Shown: positions 31,175 through 44,702, counted from the first letter of the stretch. The stretch is DNA of 64,000 nt from an uncultured SAR86 cluster bacterium (GCA_902560315.1 CACELG010000001.1:186001-250000); one strand, 5' to 3'. Made by a program: numbers and translations. The notes: generated by a model not told the origin, from the sequence alone.

Positions 31175-32715
31175 ATATTAGAAGCCTTTATTTAATTGTT
31201 ATTGTTCTATCATCGCTTGGTCTTTTGTATGAGTGGAACTCAGATCAAAAAAACCAGTCCATTGAAGATCATTTGTCATCTGTTAAATCGTCTGAATATA
31301 TAGAAAATTCTGATTATGTTTCAATAGAAAATGATTTGCTTTCTTTGGTTATTTCTATTTCTGGTGGGTCTATTGTTGAATCGAGATTGAAGAAATATCC
31401 TGTAGAAAATGTTGACGATTCTGTTGGTTTTAGGGTGTTTGGTTCTTCTGAAAGCACTTCTTTTAAGTATTATTTTAAAAGTGGTTTTACTGGGATTGTT
31501 CCAGAATATCGGCTATATGATCTTGGGGATGGGTATGTTGAGTTATTGGACGAGGGTCTGGGTGTTTCAAAAAGAATATCTTTTTCAGACTCACCTTATG
31601 AGGTTTCTATTTATGACTCCTCGTCTACAGGAATAAAGGGCAAGTCTTATGCTGGTCTTTACAGGTCAGATGGTAGGGCGCTTGACTTAAAAAGAGGTGC
31701 TCTTGAGGGTGGGATGATGAACAACAGCTCTTACGAAGGTGTTGCTATTAGCTCTGAGTCAGACCCCTATACAACATTAAGGTTGAGCAGAATAGATGAG
31801 CCTGTTGAGGTGTTATCAAGGTCGGGGTGGATTGGTTTTATTCAAAAATATTTCTTCGCTGCTCTTTTGGGTTCAGATGAGTATATATATAACTATTATG
31901 TTTTACCAAAGGAGTCTGGATTTTTTAGAATGGGTTACACTGTTGAAGGGTCGTCAGCCTCTAATGTGGTTTATGGTCATGAGCACAGACTTTTTGTTGG
32001 GCCTAAAATAAGGAAAGATTTGATGCAACGGGCGGATAATTTGGAGCTTGCTATTGATATGGGTTGGTTTTGGTTTTTAGCACAACCAATGGTTTTTGTG
32101 ATGGATTTTATAAATGGTTATGTTAATAGCTGGGGTCTAACAATTATTATTTTTACTCTTTTTATTAAGCTTTTGTTTTGGCCTGTGACTGCAAAGAGCT
32201 TTAAGTCTATGGCCGCACTGAGAAAAATAACGCCGGAATTAAACGAAATAAAAGAAAGGTTTAAAAACGATCGCCAAAGCCAGGGCACTGAAACCATGAA
32301 GTTGATGAAGAAACACGGAGCAAATCCTTTGGGTGGCTGTTTGCCATTGTTAATTCAAATGCCGTTTTTTATTGGTTTCTTTTTTGCGTTGAGGGAGATG
32401 GTTGAGCTTAGGTTTAGCACTTTGGGTTTTTGGACGGATCTTTCGGCACCAGACCCGTATTTTGTTTTACCTGCCACTTTCGGTTTGTTAATGGTTTTAA
32501 CTCAAAGGTTAAATCCGCAGCCGGCCGGTATGGATCCGACACAGGCCCAGGTTATGAAATATATGCCTGTTATGTTTTCTGTTTTCTTTTTGTTTTTTCC
32601 GGCCGCTCTTTGTTTGTATACGGTTGTAAACACCGGAGTACAGCTTGCACAGCAAGGCTACTTATATAAGAAACATGGTGCTTTGGGAATGGGTCATGGG
32701 CCTGGTGCAGGTTAG
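31171..32715 (+). CDS. yidC: Membrane protein insertase YidC
   Basis: Inserts and folds inner-membrane proteins, including ATP synthase subunit c. 514 residues. An N-terminal TM helix is followed by a large periplasmic beta domain (roughly residues 50-290) as in Gram-negative YidC. The conserved core begins GWFWFLAQPMVFVMDFING and continues LFIKLLFWPVTAKSFKSMAALRKITPELNEIKERF. The C-terminal TM segments hold GGCLPLLIQMPFFIGFFFALRE. Coding-strand composition is notably G/T-rich. It is tightly coupled to rnpA and two bases from mnmE. Confidence 0.95.
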   Translation: MNIRSLYLIVIVLSSLGLLYEWNSDQKNQSIEDHLSSVKSSEYIENSDYVSIENDLLSLVISISGGSIVESRLKKYPVENVDDSVGFRVFGSSESTSFKYYFKSGFTGIVPEYRLYDLGDGYVELLDEGLGVSKRISFSDSPYEVSIYDSSSTGIKGKSYAGLYRSDGRALDLKRGALEGGMMNNSSYEGVAISSESDPYTTLRLSRIDEPVEVLSRSGWIGFIQKYFFAALLGSDEYIYNYYVLPKESGFFRMGYTVEGSSASNVVYGHEHRLFVGPKIRKDLMQRADNLELAIDMGWFWFLAQPMVFVMDFINGYVNSWGLTIIIFTLFIKLLFWPVTAKSFKSMAALRKITPELNEIKERFKNDRQSQGTETMKLMKKHGANPLGGCLPLLIQMPFFIGFFFALREMVELRFSTLGFWTDLSAPDPYFVLPATFGLLMVLTQRLNPQPAGMDPTQAQVMKYMPVMFSVFFLFFPAALCLYTVVNTGVQLAQQGYLYKKHGALGMGHGPGAG

Positions 32716-32717
32716 TT

Positions 32718-34034
32718 GTGTCAACGGTATTTGCTTTAGCTACTCCGCCAGCTAAATCAGCAATATGTGTTTTTAGGGTTTCGGGTCCTGGATGCCACAA
32801 ATATCTTAAAAAGTTAATTAAAAATAAAGGTTTCGATGTTGGTCGGTTTCATGTCCGGGGTTTTTTTTATAATGATGTTTTGATTGATAAGGCTGGTTTG
32901 GTCGTTTTTAAGGGGCCTAACAGCTATACAGGCGAAGACTCTTTTGAGGTCTACGCTCATGGAAGCTTGGGGGTTATGTCTTCTTTTATTAAGTCTTTCA
33001 AAGGTGTGGGGTTTGAGGAGGCGGTTGGTGGGGAGTTTACTAAGCGTGCTTTTTTAAACAACAAAATTAGTTTAAATGAGGCTGAATCTGTTGCAGATTT
33101 GATTGATTCTGTGGATGAGATTGGTGTTACTTTGTCTGGTGGCTCTTTGTTTGGTGAGATGTCTAAGAATATTGTTGCTTTTGCTGATGAGTTGGATCAG
33201 ATAAGAGTAAGGGTTGAAGCGGAAATAGATTTTTCTGATGAAGGCCAAGAGTATATGGATGAGTCTGTGGTTGGTGATGTAAACAAATTAAAAAATAAAT
33301 TTGATCTTTTTGTGGGTGGTTGTGTAAATAAAAAAGTTTGTTCCCAAAAAAACAATGTCTTGTTGGTTGGTCCAGTTAATTCCGGTAAATCGTCTGTTTT
33401 CAATCGCTTGCTTGGTTTTGAGAGGGCGTTGGTTTCCAGTGTTCCTGGAACGACTAGGGATATTGTCAGTAGTGAATTATTTTATGAGTCATCTTCATTT
33501 TCAATTTTCGACTCTGCTGGTTTGAGGGACACCTCAGATGTTGTTGAAAAAGCTGGTATAGAGCTTTCTTTGTCTGAAATTAATCAGGCTGATTTGGTGG
33601 TTGGTGTTTTTGATGAAAATGATGTTGTTTTAATAAAAAAATTTAAGGATTTGTGTTGTGATGTGCCTTTTATTTCTGTTCAAAATAAAATAGATATTAG
33701 TCCTTTGTTTGATAATGGTGTTTTTGATTGCTTTGTTTCTGCAAAGACTGGTGAGGGTTTTGATGTTTTAAAGGGTTTGATTGTTTCTGGGTTCAAAAAG
33801 GGAATTAAAAAAGAAGATTATAAATTCATAGTGAGGGATAGGCATGAAAATTTGTTTGAATCTGTTGTTGATGTTTTAGACCAGGTTTTAAATAATTTAA
33901 ATAATGGTGAGTCTTTAGAGCTTGTTGCGGAAGATCTTAAAATTGCTAGGGGTTTTTTGGATGAGTTGGTGGGTAGGAAGTTTTCTGATTCTTTGCTGGG
34001 GGATATATTTAATAATTATTGTATTGGTAAGTAG
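32718..34034 (+). CDS. mnmE: tRNA modification GTPase MnmE
   Basis: Works with MnmG to install 5-carboxymethylaminomethyl groups on U34 of certain tRNAs. 438 residues starting with GTG. The N-terminal folate-binding domain has FALATPPAKSAICVFRVSGP. The inserted G domain starts LLVGPVNSGKSSVFNRLLG (G1) with SVPGTTRDIV (G2) and DSAGLRDT (G3). The C-terminal CIGK is complete. The coding strand is very rich in G and T, opposite to mnmG. The gene pair is separated by 214 bases, where the composition flips. Confidence 0.96.
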   Translation: MSTVFALATPPAKSAICVFRVSGPGCHKYLKKLIKNKGFDVGRFHVRGFFYNDVLIDKAGLVVFKGPNSYTGEDSFEVYAHGSLGVMSSFIKSFKGVGFEEAVGGEFTKRAFLNNKISLNEAESVADLIDSVDEIGVTLSGGSLFGEMSKNIVAFADELDQIRVRVEAEIDFSDEGQEYMDESVVGDVNKLKNKFDLFVGGCVNKKVCSQKNNVLLVGPVNSGKSSVFNRLLGFERALVSSVPGTTRDIVSSELFYESSSFSIFDSAGLRDTSDVVEKAGIELSLSEINQADLVVGVFDENDVVLIKKFKDLCCDVPFISVQNKIDISPLFDNGVFDCFVSAKTGEGFDVLKGLIVSGFKKGIKKEDYKFIVRDRHENLFESVVDVLDQVLNNLNNGESLELVAEDLKIARGFLDELVGRKFSDSLLGDIFNNYCIGK

Positions 34035-34248
34035 ATAACCTGTTAGTTTTTTGTTGTTTTTTTTATGGTTTTTTTTTAGTTAACAGTTTGTTAACCGTGA
34101 TTTAAAGCGAGTAGAACATGGTTATACAACTTTTATAATCACCGAAATCCCTTAGTGGAGAAGCAAAATAAATACTTATAAACAAAAAAATCAAACCTAA
34201 TAGAAATAACAAAAAGTATATAATATAGATATTATTATTTAATTATTT
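34035..34248. other. mnmE-mnmG intergenic region with composition switch
   Basis: A 214-base gap with no ORF or RNA gene that I recognise. The left part is T/G-rich (runs of T broken by G). Two GTTAAC palindromes lie at 34079-34084 and 34090-34095. The right part is A/C-rich. DnaA-box-like sequences are weak: TTATACAAC at 34132-34140 and TTATAAACA at 34176-34184. In E. coli oriC is also next to mnmG, so this gap is an alternative origin candidate. It must also contain the mnmG promoter; no confident one is visible. Confidence 0.45.
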
Positions 34249-36096
34249 ATGTATAAATTCGATGTAATTGTTGTTGGCGCTGGTCATGCGGGTGTTGAGG
34301 CTGCTTATGCTGTTGACAGAATGGGACTCTCATGCGCCCTAGTTACCTTTGATCTAAAAACAATAGGTCAAATGTCATGCAACCCAGCAATAGGAGGACT
34401 AGGCAAATCACATATTGTAAGAGAGATCGAAGCAATGGGGGGGTTGATGCCTGTAGCAACAGATATGTCAGGCATTCAATATAGAACACTTAACACAAGA
34501 AAGGGAGATGCAGTTCAAGCTTTGAGGGTTCAATGCGACAGAGACCTTTATAAAAAAGCCGTTCAAAAAATTCTTAAAAAAACAAACATAGAAATCATCG
34601 AGGATGAGGTAATTGACCTTATAACAGACAAAAAAACAGTTAAAGGCGTTATTTCAAACAAGCATAAAATATTAGCAAAAAGAACAATCTTAACAACCGG
34701 AACTTTTTTAAACGGCAAGATGTATACAGGAGACGAGGTTACGCTTGGGGGTAGAGTTGGAGATGGTTCTGCGATACCACTTTCAGAAAAACTCTATAGT
34801 TTAAATATCCCAATGGGAAGATTGAAAACAGGAACACCAGCAAGAATAAAATTATCAAGCATCAACTTAAACAAAATGGAAGAACAACCTGGTGAAAAAC
34901 CAACCCCTTGGATGTCTCTTTACAACAGACCAAAAAAACACCAAAAACAACTATCTTGTTTTATAACAAGAACCAACAAAAAAACCCATCAAATAATTGA
35001 AAAAAATACACACCTTTCTGCAATGTACTCTGGAAATATAGTTGGAACCGGACCTAGATACTGCCCCTCAATTGAAGACAAAGTAAATAAATTTAAAAAC
35101 AAAGAAAGCCACCAGATTTTTATTGAACCAGAAGGAATCAACAAAGACCTCGTTTACCCAAACGGAATATCAACAAGCCTCCCAAAAAAAACACAAGAGA
35201 GTTTTATTTATTCAATAAAAGGACTAGAGAATGCCAATATCACCGAGTATGGCTATGCTGTTGAGTACGATTTCATAGACCCGAGAAGTATAAAACAAAG
35301 CCTAGAAACAAAATTTTTCAAAAATTTTTATTTAGCCGGACAGATTAATGGGACAACCGGCTATGAAGAAGCGGCGGCACAGGGGCTAATGGCAGGAGTT
35401 AATGCAGCAAGGTCAATCCAAAAAAAAACAGAGGTTGTTTTAGAGAGAAGCGAAGCCTATATAGGGGTGTTAATAGACGACCTTACAAACCATGGAATAA
35501 CCGAACCATATAGAATGTTTACAAGCAGAGCAGAACATAGACTCCTTTTATCACAAAACAACGCTGAGCAAAGATTGCTGCTTAAAGCTTTTGGCCTAGG
35601 CTTGATTGAAAAAAACAGAAAAACAGAATATATAAAAAAAGAACATGAATATAAAGAGTTTATAAAAAACACCCTGAAAAAAACAAAAACCAAGTCTTTT
35701 ATAAACAACAAAAATGAGAAAATTGATTTACCAGAGAAAAAAAACATCATCGAATTGCTTAAAAGAACAGACATAGACAACAAAAAAATTTACAAAACAA
35801 AAACAAACGAAAAAAAGCTTTTTGAAAGAGCGGCAAGGGAAGCAAAATACGAAGGATATATCGAAAAACAATTAAGAGAAATTAAAAAAACAAAAAAACA
35901 AAACAAGAAAAAAATTCCATCAAACCTTAACTATTTAAACATAGCCGGGCTTTCTAATGAAGTAAAAGAAAAACTCACAAACCAGAAACCAGAAACAATT
36001 GGTATGGCCTCAAGACTAGAGGGCGTAACCCCAGCGGCTGTTAATCTAATACTAATACATTTGAAAAAAAACGAGCTGCAAAAACAAAATGCATAA
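34249..36096 (+). CDS. mnmG: tRNA uridine-5-carboxymethylaminomethyl modification enzyme MnmG
   Basis: FAD-dependent partner of MnmE for U34 tRNA modification. 615 residues. The dinucleotide fold is VIVVGAGHAGVEAAYAVDRMG. Family signatures are NPAIGGLGKSHIVREIEAMGG and TRKGDAVQALRVQCDR. The cysteine block YCPSIEDK, TGYEEAAAQGLMAGVNAAR and FTSRAEHRLLL are also present. The coding strand is extremely A/C-rich, with many AAC, ACA and AAA codons, a sharp contrast to mnmE. It overlaps rsmG by eight bases. Synonym gidA. Confidence 0.96.
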   Translation: MYKFDVIVVGAGHAGVEAAYAVDRMGLSCALVTFDLKTIGQMSCNPAIGGLGKSHIVREIEAMGGLMPVATDMSGIQYRTLNTRKGDAVQALRVQCDRDLYKKAVQKILKKTNIEIIEDEVIDLITDKKTVKGVISNKHKILAKRTILTTGTFLNGKMYTGDEVTLGGRVGDGSAIPLSEKLYSLNIPMGRLKTGTPARIKLSSINLNKMEEQPGEKPTPWMSLYNRPKKHQKQLSCFITRTNKKTHQIIEKNTHLSAMYSGNIVGTGPRYCPSIEDKVNKFKNKESHQIFIEPEGINKDLVYPNGISTSLPKKTQESFIYSIKGLENANITEYGYAVEYDFIDPRSIKQSLETKFFKNFYLAGQINGTTGYEEAAAQGLMAGVNAARSIQKKTEVVLERSEAYIGVLIDDLTNHGITEPYRMFTSRAEHRLLLSQNNAEQRLLLKAFGLGLIEKNRKTEYIKKEHEYKEFIKNTLKKTKTKSFINNKNEKIDLPEKKNIIELLKRTDIDNKKIYKTKTNEKKLFERAAREAKYEGYIEKQLREIKKTKKQNKKKIPSNLNYLNIAGLSNEVKEKLTNQKPETIGMASRLEGVTPAAVNLILIHLKKNELQKQNA

Positions 36097-36676
36097 CCCG
36101 TTCACAAAAGAACAAAATGAAAAAATATCCACATTTATAGATCTCGCACTAGAATTCAACAAAACACATAATATTTTTTCAAGAGAAGACAGCCAAGAGG
36201 TTTTTCATAAAGACATTCTTGATTGCCATCCGATAACCCAATACCTAAAAAAAGAAAAAACAGCCCTAGACCTTGGTTCTGGAGGGGGTTTTCCAGGCAT
36301 TCTTTTATCAATAACAAAACCAAAAAATAAAATATATCTTATAGAAAGCAGTGCTAAAAAATGCTATTTCCTAAGGTCTGTTGCCGACAAGCTTTCTCTA
36401 AATAACACAATCATAATTAATGAAAAAATAACGACAAACAACACGCTTGGAACATTTGATATCATCACAGCAAGAGCTTTTGCAAGCATAAAAAACATAA
36501 TAGACCTTACTCAAAACAACACAAACAACAAATCCAAATATGTTTTACTAAAAGGCAAAGAACAAACCATAAAACAAGAATTAAAAGACATAAACAAAAA
36601 CACACATATATGTGAAATAATTAAACAAGAGCTAGGCCCAGAAGAAAGACATGTGGTTTTGATAAGAGAAAAATGA
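36089..36676 (+). CDS. rsmG: 16S rRNA (guanine527-N7)-methyltransferase
   Basis: SAM-dependent methyltransferase that modifies G527 of 16S rRNA. 195 residues. Motif I is ALDLGSGGGFPGILLSI, followed by the YLIESSAKKCYFLRSVADKL segment and DIITARAFASIKNII. The C-terminal GPEERHVVLIREK is typical. It shares the A/C-rich coding strand of mnmG and overlaps both neighbours by a few bases. Synonym gidB. Confidence 0.94.
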   Translation: MHNPFTKEQNEKISTFIDLALEFNKTHNIFSREDSQEVFHKDILDCHPITQYLKKEKTALDLGSGGGFPGILLSITKPKNKIYLIESSAKKCYFLRSVADKLSLNNTIIINEKITTNNTLGTFDIITARAFASIKNIIDLTQNNTNNKSKYVLLKGKEQTIKQELKDINKNTHICEIIKQELGPEERHVVLIREK

Positions 36677-37434
36677 ACAAAATAATAGCAATTGCAAACC
36701 AAAAAGGAGGGGTTGGCAAAACAACCACAGCAGTTAATCTTTCAGCAAGCCTCGCAGCAACAAAAAGAAAGGTTCTTTTAATTGACATGGATCCACAAGG
36801 AAACGCCAGCACCGCAGCAGGCATTCCAACAGAGGACTCGAACACTCTTTATGATCATTATTTTGATGCAACTATAATCGAGGATTGCATATATCCAAGC
36901 AACGAGGGATATGACATTATCCCCGGGGGTGAAGAATTGATAGCGCTTGAGGTTTCAATTAGAAACGACAACAAACAAGGGTTTCTTTTAAAAAGCCTAG
37001 AAGGTGTTGCTGATAAATATGACTACACGATTATTGATACCCCACCAACATTAAACCAACTAACAATAGAGGGTCTTTTTTGTGCATCTGGAACACTTAT
37101 ACCACTTCAGTGTGAGTATTATTCGTTGGAAGGGGTTGCTGGTCTTATGGCAACCATTCAAACACTTTCAGACAAAAACATGTCATCTAACAGGGTTATT
37201 GGTATTGTAAGAACAATGGTTGATATGAGAAACAACCTAGCAAAAGAGGTTTCTGATGAGCTGGAAAAGCACTTTAAGAATTTGGTTTTTAATACACTAA
37301 TACCAAGAAATGTAAAACTGGCCGAGGCCCCCAGCCATGGAATATCTGGTATAAAATATATGCCAAACTCTTATGGTGCTAAGGCTTATTTAGCCCTGGC
37401 TGGTGAGGTAATTAGGAAGGTGGAGTATGCCTGA
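36673..37434 (+). CDS. parA: Chromosome partitioning ATPase ParA (Soj)
   Basis: MinD/ParA ATPase that moves ParB-parS complexes and so segregates origins. 253 residues. The deviant Walker A is ANQKGGVGKTTTAVNLSASLA. LLIDMDPQGNASTAAGI and YTIIDTPPTLNQLTIEGL follow, and IPRNVKLAEAPSHGISG near the C-terminus is the chromosomal-ParA signature. There is no N-terminal DNA-binding extension, as in chromosomal versions. It overlaps parB by eight bases. Confidence 0.95.
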   Translation: MNKIIAIANQKGGVGKTTTAVNLSASLAATKRKVLLIDMDPQGNASTAAGIPTEDSNTLYDHYFDATIIEDCIYPSNEGYDIIPGGEELIALEVSIRNDNKQGFLLKSLEGVADKYDYTIIDTPPTLNQLTIEGLFCASGTLIPLQCEYYSLEGVAGLMATIQTLSDKNMSSNRVIGIVRTMVDMRNNLAKEVSDELEKHFKNLVFNTLIPRNVKLAEAPSHGISGIKYMPNSYGAKAYLALAGEVIRKVEYA

Positions 37435-38266
37435 AGACAAAAAAACATTAAACAAAGGACTAGATGCTTTGTTAGGTCAATCAAACACAAACCAAAGAGC
37501 GGTAAAAGAAATTGACCTAAACAAAATAAAACCTGGAAGATTCCAACCAAGATCAAATTTTGATAACGAAAAACTGGAAGAACTAACAGCCTCGATAAAA
37601 AACCAAGGGGTGTTATCTCCAATCTTAGTGAGAGAGCTCGGCTTAAATGAATATGAGGTTATTGCAGGAGAAAGAAGATTAAGGGCCTCAAGAATGGCTA
37701 AACTAAAAACAATTCCATGTTTGGTCGACCAAAAACAAGACCAAGATGCGTTGGTATCGGCCCTTATAGAAAACTTACAAAGAGAAGATCTTAACCCTGT
37801 AGAGGAGGCAAGAGGCCTAGACAGATTAAAAAGAGAATTTGGTCTAACCCAAGAAGAGGTTGCTACTTCTACAGGAAAGGCTAGAAGCACTATAGCAAAC
37901 TCCCTGAGGTTATTATCTCTTCCACCTAGGGTTCTGGATATGCTTTCGGCTGGGCAAATTGAAAAAGGGCACGCTAAACTCCTTGCATCCCTTGATCCAG
38001 AAGAGGCAGAAAAAGCAGCCGAAAATATTATAAAAAACAAGCTTAGTGTCAAAGATCTAAACAAACTATCGAACCATAAAAAAACATCTAAAAGCGCTAA
38101 TAAAAACAACAAAGACACAGATATTTTAAATATAGAACAAGAGATGTCTGGAGATTTTGGACATAAGATAGAAATAGAGTCAAAAAATAAAAAAAGCGGC
38201 AAAGTAAGTATTTTTTATAAGACCCTGGACGAGCTTGATATTATTATTTCAAAACTAAAAAAGTAA
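37427..38266 (+). CDS. parB: Chromosome partitioning protein ParB (Spo0J)
   Basis: CTP-binding clamp protein that loads at parS and spreads around the origin. 279 residues. The N-terminal CTPase domain has VIAGERRLRASRMAKL and LVSALIENLQREDLNPVEEARGL. The helix-turn-helix is LTQEEVATSTGKARSTIANSLRLLSLP. A short C-terminal dimerisation tail (ELDIIISKLKK) ends the protein. A parS site lies in recF 10 kb to the left. The large minus-strand ORF 37477-38202 is a shadow of this gene. Confidence 0.95.
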   Translation: MPEDKKTLNKGLDALLGQSNTNQRAVKEIDLNKIKPGRFQPRSNFDNEKLEELTASIKNQGVLSPILVRELGLNEYEVIAGERRLRASRMAKLKTIPCLVDQKQDQDALVSALIENLQREDLNPVEEARGLDRLKREFGLTQEEVATSTGKARSTIANSLRLLSLPPRVLDMLSAGQIEKGHAKLLASLDPEEAEKAAENIIKNKLSVKDLNKLSNHKKTSKSANKNNKDTDILNIEQEMSGDFGHKIEIESKNKKSGKVSIFYKTLDELDIIISKLKK

Positions 38267-38297
38267 TTAAGGTTTAAAAAATTAAGATAAAAACAAC

Positions 38298-39595
<1,298 letters not shown>

Positions 39596-39609
39596 TCCTC
39601 AACTTATAG

Positions 39610-39840
<231 letters not shown>

Positions 39841-39855
39841 GATAACAAATAAGAT

Positions 39856-40326
39856 ATGAATATAAACGCAACCTTACTTGCTCAAGCAGTCGTAATGATT
39901 GTTTTTGTGGCTATATGTTGGAGATATATTTATCCTCCAATACTTTCGGTTATGCAAGAAAGAGAAAAAAAGATTTCCGATGGATTAGAGGCAGCCAAAA
40001 AAGCAGACGATTCTCTAGAGGAGGCCAAATTAGCTTTTGATAAGGAGTTAAATCAAGCAAAAAGTGAGGCCGCCGAAATTCTTGAGAAGGCAAACACTAG
40101 AGCGTCTCAGATTGTTGGAGACGCATCAAAGAAAGCAGAGTCTGAAGCAGAGAAAATAATGGCGTCAGCATCAACGGCTATTGAGAATGAAACCAATAAA
40201 GCCAAAGAAGAACTGAGAGAACAAATGTCAGACATCATTATTGATACAACCCAAAAAATTCTAGGCGATGAGATCTCAAAAGAAAAACACGAAGCTATTC
40301 TCAAAAAAGCAGCAGAGGAACTATAG
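39856..40326 (+). CDS. atpF: ATP synthase Fo subunit b
   Basis: Peripheral stalk. 156 residues. An N-terminal TM helix (TLLAQAVVMIVFVAICWRYIYPPI) is followed by a long charged coiled coil (EREKKISDGLEAAKKADDSL and after). The end, HEAILKKAAEEL, is typical. It lies in the standard place between subunits c and delta. Confidence 0.95.
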   Translation: MNINATLLAQAVVMIVFVAICWRYIYPPILSVMQEREKKISDGLEAAKKADDSLEEAKLAFDKELNQAKSEAAEILEKANTRASQIVGDASKKAESEAEKIMASASTAIENETNKAKEELREQMSDIIIDTTQKILGDEISKEKHEAILKKAAEEL

Positions 40327-40329
40327 ATA

Positions 40330-40866
40330 ATGATTGAATTAACGCCTTTAGCTAGACCATATGCAAAAGCTCTTTTTGCCTCAGCTGTGGAGTCAAACAA
40401 TCTTGATGAAATGGCAGAAGAACTTAAGATAATGGCTGCTGCTTCACAAACAAAAGGTGTTAAAAATACTATAGAAAATCCTTCTTTATCAAGAAAAGAG
40501 GTTGTAAAAATTCTTGTTAAATTATTTGAAGAAAGCGCTTCCGATACTTTAATAAAACTTATTGAAATATTGGCTGAAAACAAGCGTTTAAATTTACTTG
40601 AGCCCATATATTCTATTTACCAAAGCCTTCTAGAGAAACATAAAGAGCAAAATACAATTCAGGTTTATGTTGCTGTTGAACCTGGAGAGGAAGCTAAAAA
40701 TAGCATAGAAAAAAAACTAAGATCAACATATGGCAAGGATGCCAACATTTATTTTTCAAAAGACCCAAAAATGATGGGCGGCTTATCAATCAAGATAGGC
40801 GACGAAACACTTGACCTCTCTATTAGAGGAAAGGTCAACAAACTTGTAAACCAATTAAATTTTTAA
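40330..40866 (+). CDS. atpH: ATP synthase F1 subunit delta
   Basis: Links the peripheral stalk to the top of F1. 178 residues. It begins LTPLARPYAKALFASAVE, the family N-terminal signature, and ends with the KMMGGLSIKIGDETLDLSIRGKVNKL block that closes most delta subunits. It lies three bases after atpF and nine before atpA. Confidence 0.95.
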   Translation: MIELTPLARPYAKALFASAVESNNLDEMAEELKIMAAASQTKGVKNTIENPSLSRKEVVKILVKLFEESASDTLIKLIEILAENKRLNLLEPIYSIYQSLLEKHKEQNTIQVYVAVEPGEEAKNSIEKKLRSTYGKDANIYFSKDPKMMGGLSIKIGDETLDLSIRGKVNKLVNQLNF

Positions 40867-40875
40867 GGTGAAAAA

Positions 40876-42420
40876 ATGAGTCAATTAAATCCATCAGAAA
40901 TATCTAGCGTTTTAAAAGAGAAAATTGCTGGTCTGGATCTTTCTGCAGAAAGAAAAAATGAAGGTATTGTTGTTAGTGTGTCTGACGGTATTGTAAGAAT
41001 ACATGGCATGGGAGATGTAATGTATGGTGAGGTTATAGAGTTTGAAAATGGCACTAAGGGCATGGCTCTAAACCTAGAGCAAGACTCCGTTGGAGCGGTT
41101 GTCTTAGGAGATTATTTAGAAATAATTGAAGGTCAAAAAGCAGTTTGTACAGGAAAAGTTTTAGAGGTTCCAGTTGGTGAGGCTATGCTAGGAAGAGTAG
41201 TAAATACTTTGGGTGTTCCAATTGATGGAAAGGGTGAAATAAAAGCAGAAAATACTGCGCCTGTTGAGGTTGTTGCTCCAGGCGTTATTGCTCGTCAATC
41301 TGTTGATCAACCAGTTCAGATTGGCTTGAAAGCAGTTGATGCCATGGTTCCAATCGGTAGAGGCCAAAGAGAATTAATAATTGGAGACAGACAAACAGGC
41401 AAAACAGCTGTTGCAATTGATGCAATTATTAACCAAAAAGGAACTGGCATTAAATGTATTTATGTTGCTATTGGTCAAAAACAGTCAACAGTTGCAAATG
41501 TTGTCAGAAAATTAGAAGAGTATGGGGCGATGGAGCATACGATAGTTGTATCAGCGACAGCTGCTGATCCTGCACCAATGCAATATCTTTCAGCATATGC
41601 AGGATGCACAATGGGAGAATATTTCAGAGACAAAGGAGAGGATGCATTAATTGTTTATGACGACCTTTCAAAACAAGCAGTTGCTTATAGACAGGTATCA
41701 TTATTATTAAAAAGGCCTCCAGGCAGAGAGGCATATCCTGGAGATGTTTTTTATCTTCACTCAAGATTGCTTGAGAGAGCAGCCAGAGTAAATGCTGATT
41801 ATGTTGAGCAAGTCACAGGTGGAAAAGTTAAGGGTAAAACAGGCTCATTAACAGCCCTGCCAATTATTGAAACCCTTGCAGGCGATGTTTCAGCTTTTGT
41901 TCCAACTAATGTAATCTCAATCACAGACGGACAAATATACTTAGAGACAGAATTATTTAATTCAGGGGTAAGACCAGCCATCAATCCAGGACTTTCAGTT
42001 TCAAGGGTAGGCGGATCAGCACAAACAAAGATAATGAAAAAACTGGCTGGTGGCGTAAGAACAGCATTAGCTCAATATCGTGAGTTGGCAGCTTTTTCAC
42101 AATTTGCTTCTGATTTAGATGATGCAACAAAACAACAACTTGCCAATGGTAAAGCCTTTACTGAGTTATTAAAGCAAAAGCAATATGCTCCAATGAGTGT
42201 TGCACAACAAGCATTAAGTTTGTTTGCTGCTGATAGAGGTTATATGGCTGATGTTGAAGTTGATAAGATTTTAGCTTTTGAAGAAGCCCTTCATGGTTAT
42301 TTATCTGCAGAAAAAGGCGAATTGGAAAAACAAATAAACTCAACAGGTGATTGGAGTGATGATATAGAGAGCCAATTCACATCTCTTGTTGAAGACTTCA
42401 AAAAGACACAGACTTTTTAA
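40876..42420 (+). CDS. atpA: ATP synthase F1 subunit alpha
   Basis: Non-catalytic nucleotide-binding subunit of F1. 514 residues. Walker A is [17 protein letters not shown]. The ATP synthase alpha/beta signature region includes [17 protein letters not shown], and [11 protein letters not shown] is diagnostic. The C-terminal [12 protein letters not shown]. Length and order fit the operon, with an ATG preceded by AAGGTG. Confidence 0.97.
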   Translation: MSQLNPSEISSVLKEKIAGLDLSAERKNEGIVVSVSDGIVRIHGMGDVMYGEVIEFENGTKGMALNLEQDSVGAVVLGDYLEIIEGQKAVCTGKVLEVPVGEAMLGRVVNTLGVPIDGKGEIKAENTAPVEVVAPGVIARQSVDQPVQIGLKAVDAMVPIGRGQRELIIGDRQTGKTAVAIDAIINQKGTGIKCIYVAIGQKQSTVANVVRKLEEYGAMEHTIVVSATAADPAPMQYLSAYAGCTMGEYFRDKGEDALIVYDDLSKQAVAYRQVSLLLKRPPGREAYPGDVFYLHSRLLERAARVNADYVEQVTGGKVKGKTGSLTALPIIETLAGDVSAFVPTNVISITDGQIYLETELFNSGVRPAINPGLSVSRVGGSAQTKIMKKLAGGVRTALAQYRELAAFSQFASDLDDATKQQLANGKAFTELLKQKQYAPMSVAQQALSLFAADRGYMADVEVDKILAFEEALHGYLSAEKGELEKQINSTGDWSDDIESQFTSLVEDFKKTQTF

Positions 42421-42428
42421 TATAAATA

Positions 42429-44700
<2,272 letters not shown>

Positions 44701-44702
44701 AG

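Noticed and set aside
34035-34248. tRNA or small RNA gene in the mnmE-mnmG gap
   Set aside because: No cloverleaf-like pairing or CCA end could be found; the gap is better described as a compositional junction.
35457-35783. 108-aa minus-strand ORF opposite mnmG
   Set aside because: Phe/Ser/Leu-rich shadow of the A/C-rich mnmG coding strand.
37477-38202. 241-aa minus-strand ORF opposite parB
   Set aside because: Long because parB codon use leaves few stops on the other strand; Ser/Leu-rich low-complexity product with no family.
40107-40607. 166-aa minus-strand ORF across atpF-atpH
   Set aside because: Spans two well-established ATP synthase genes; composition is that of a shadow.
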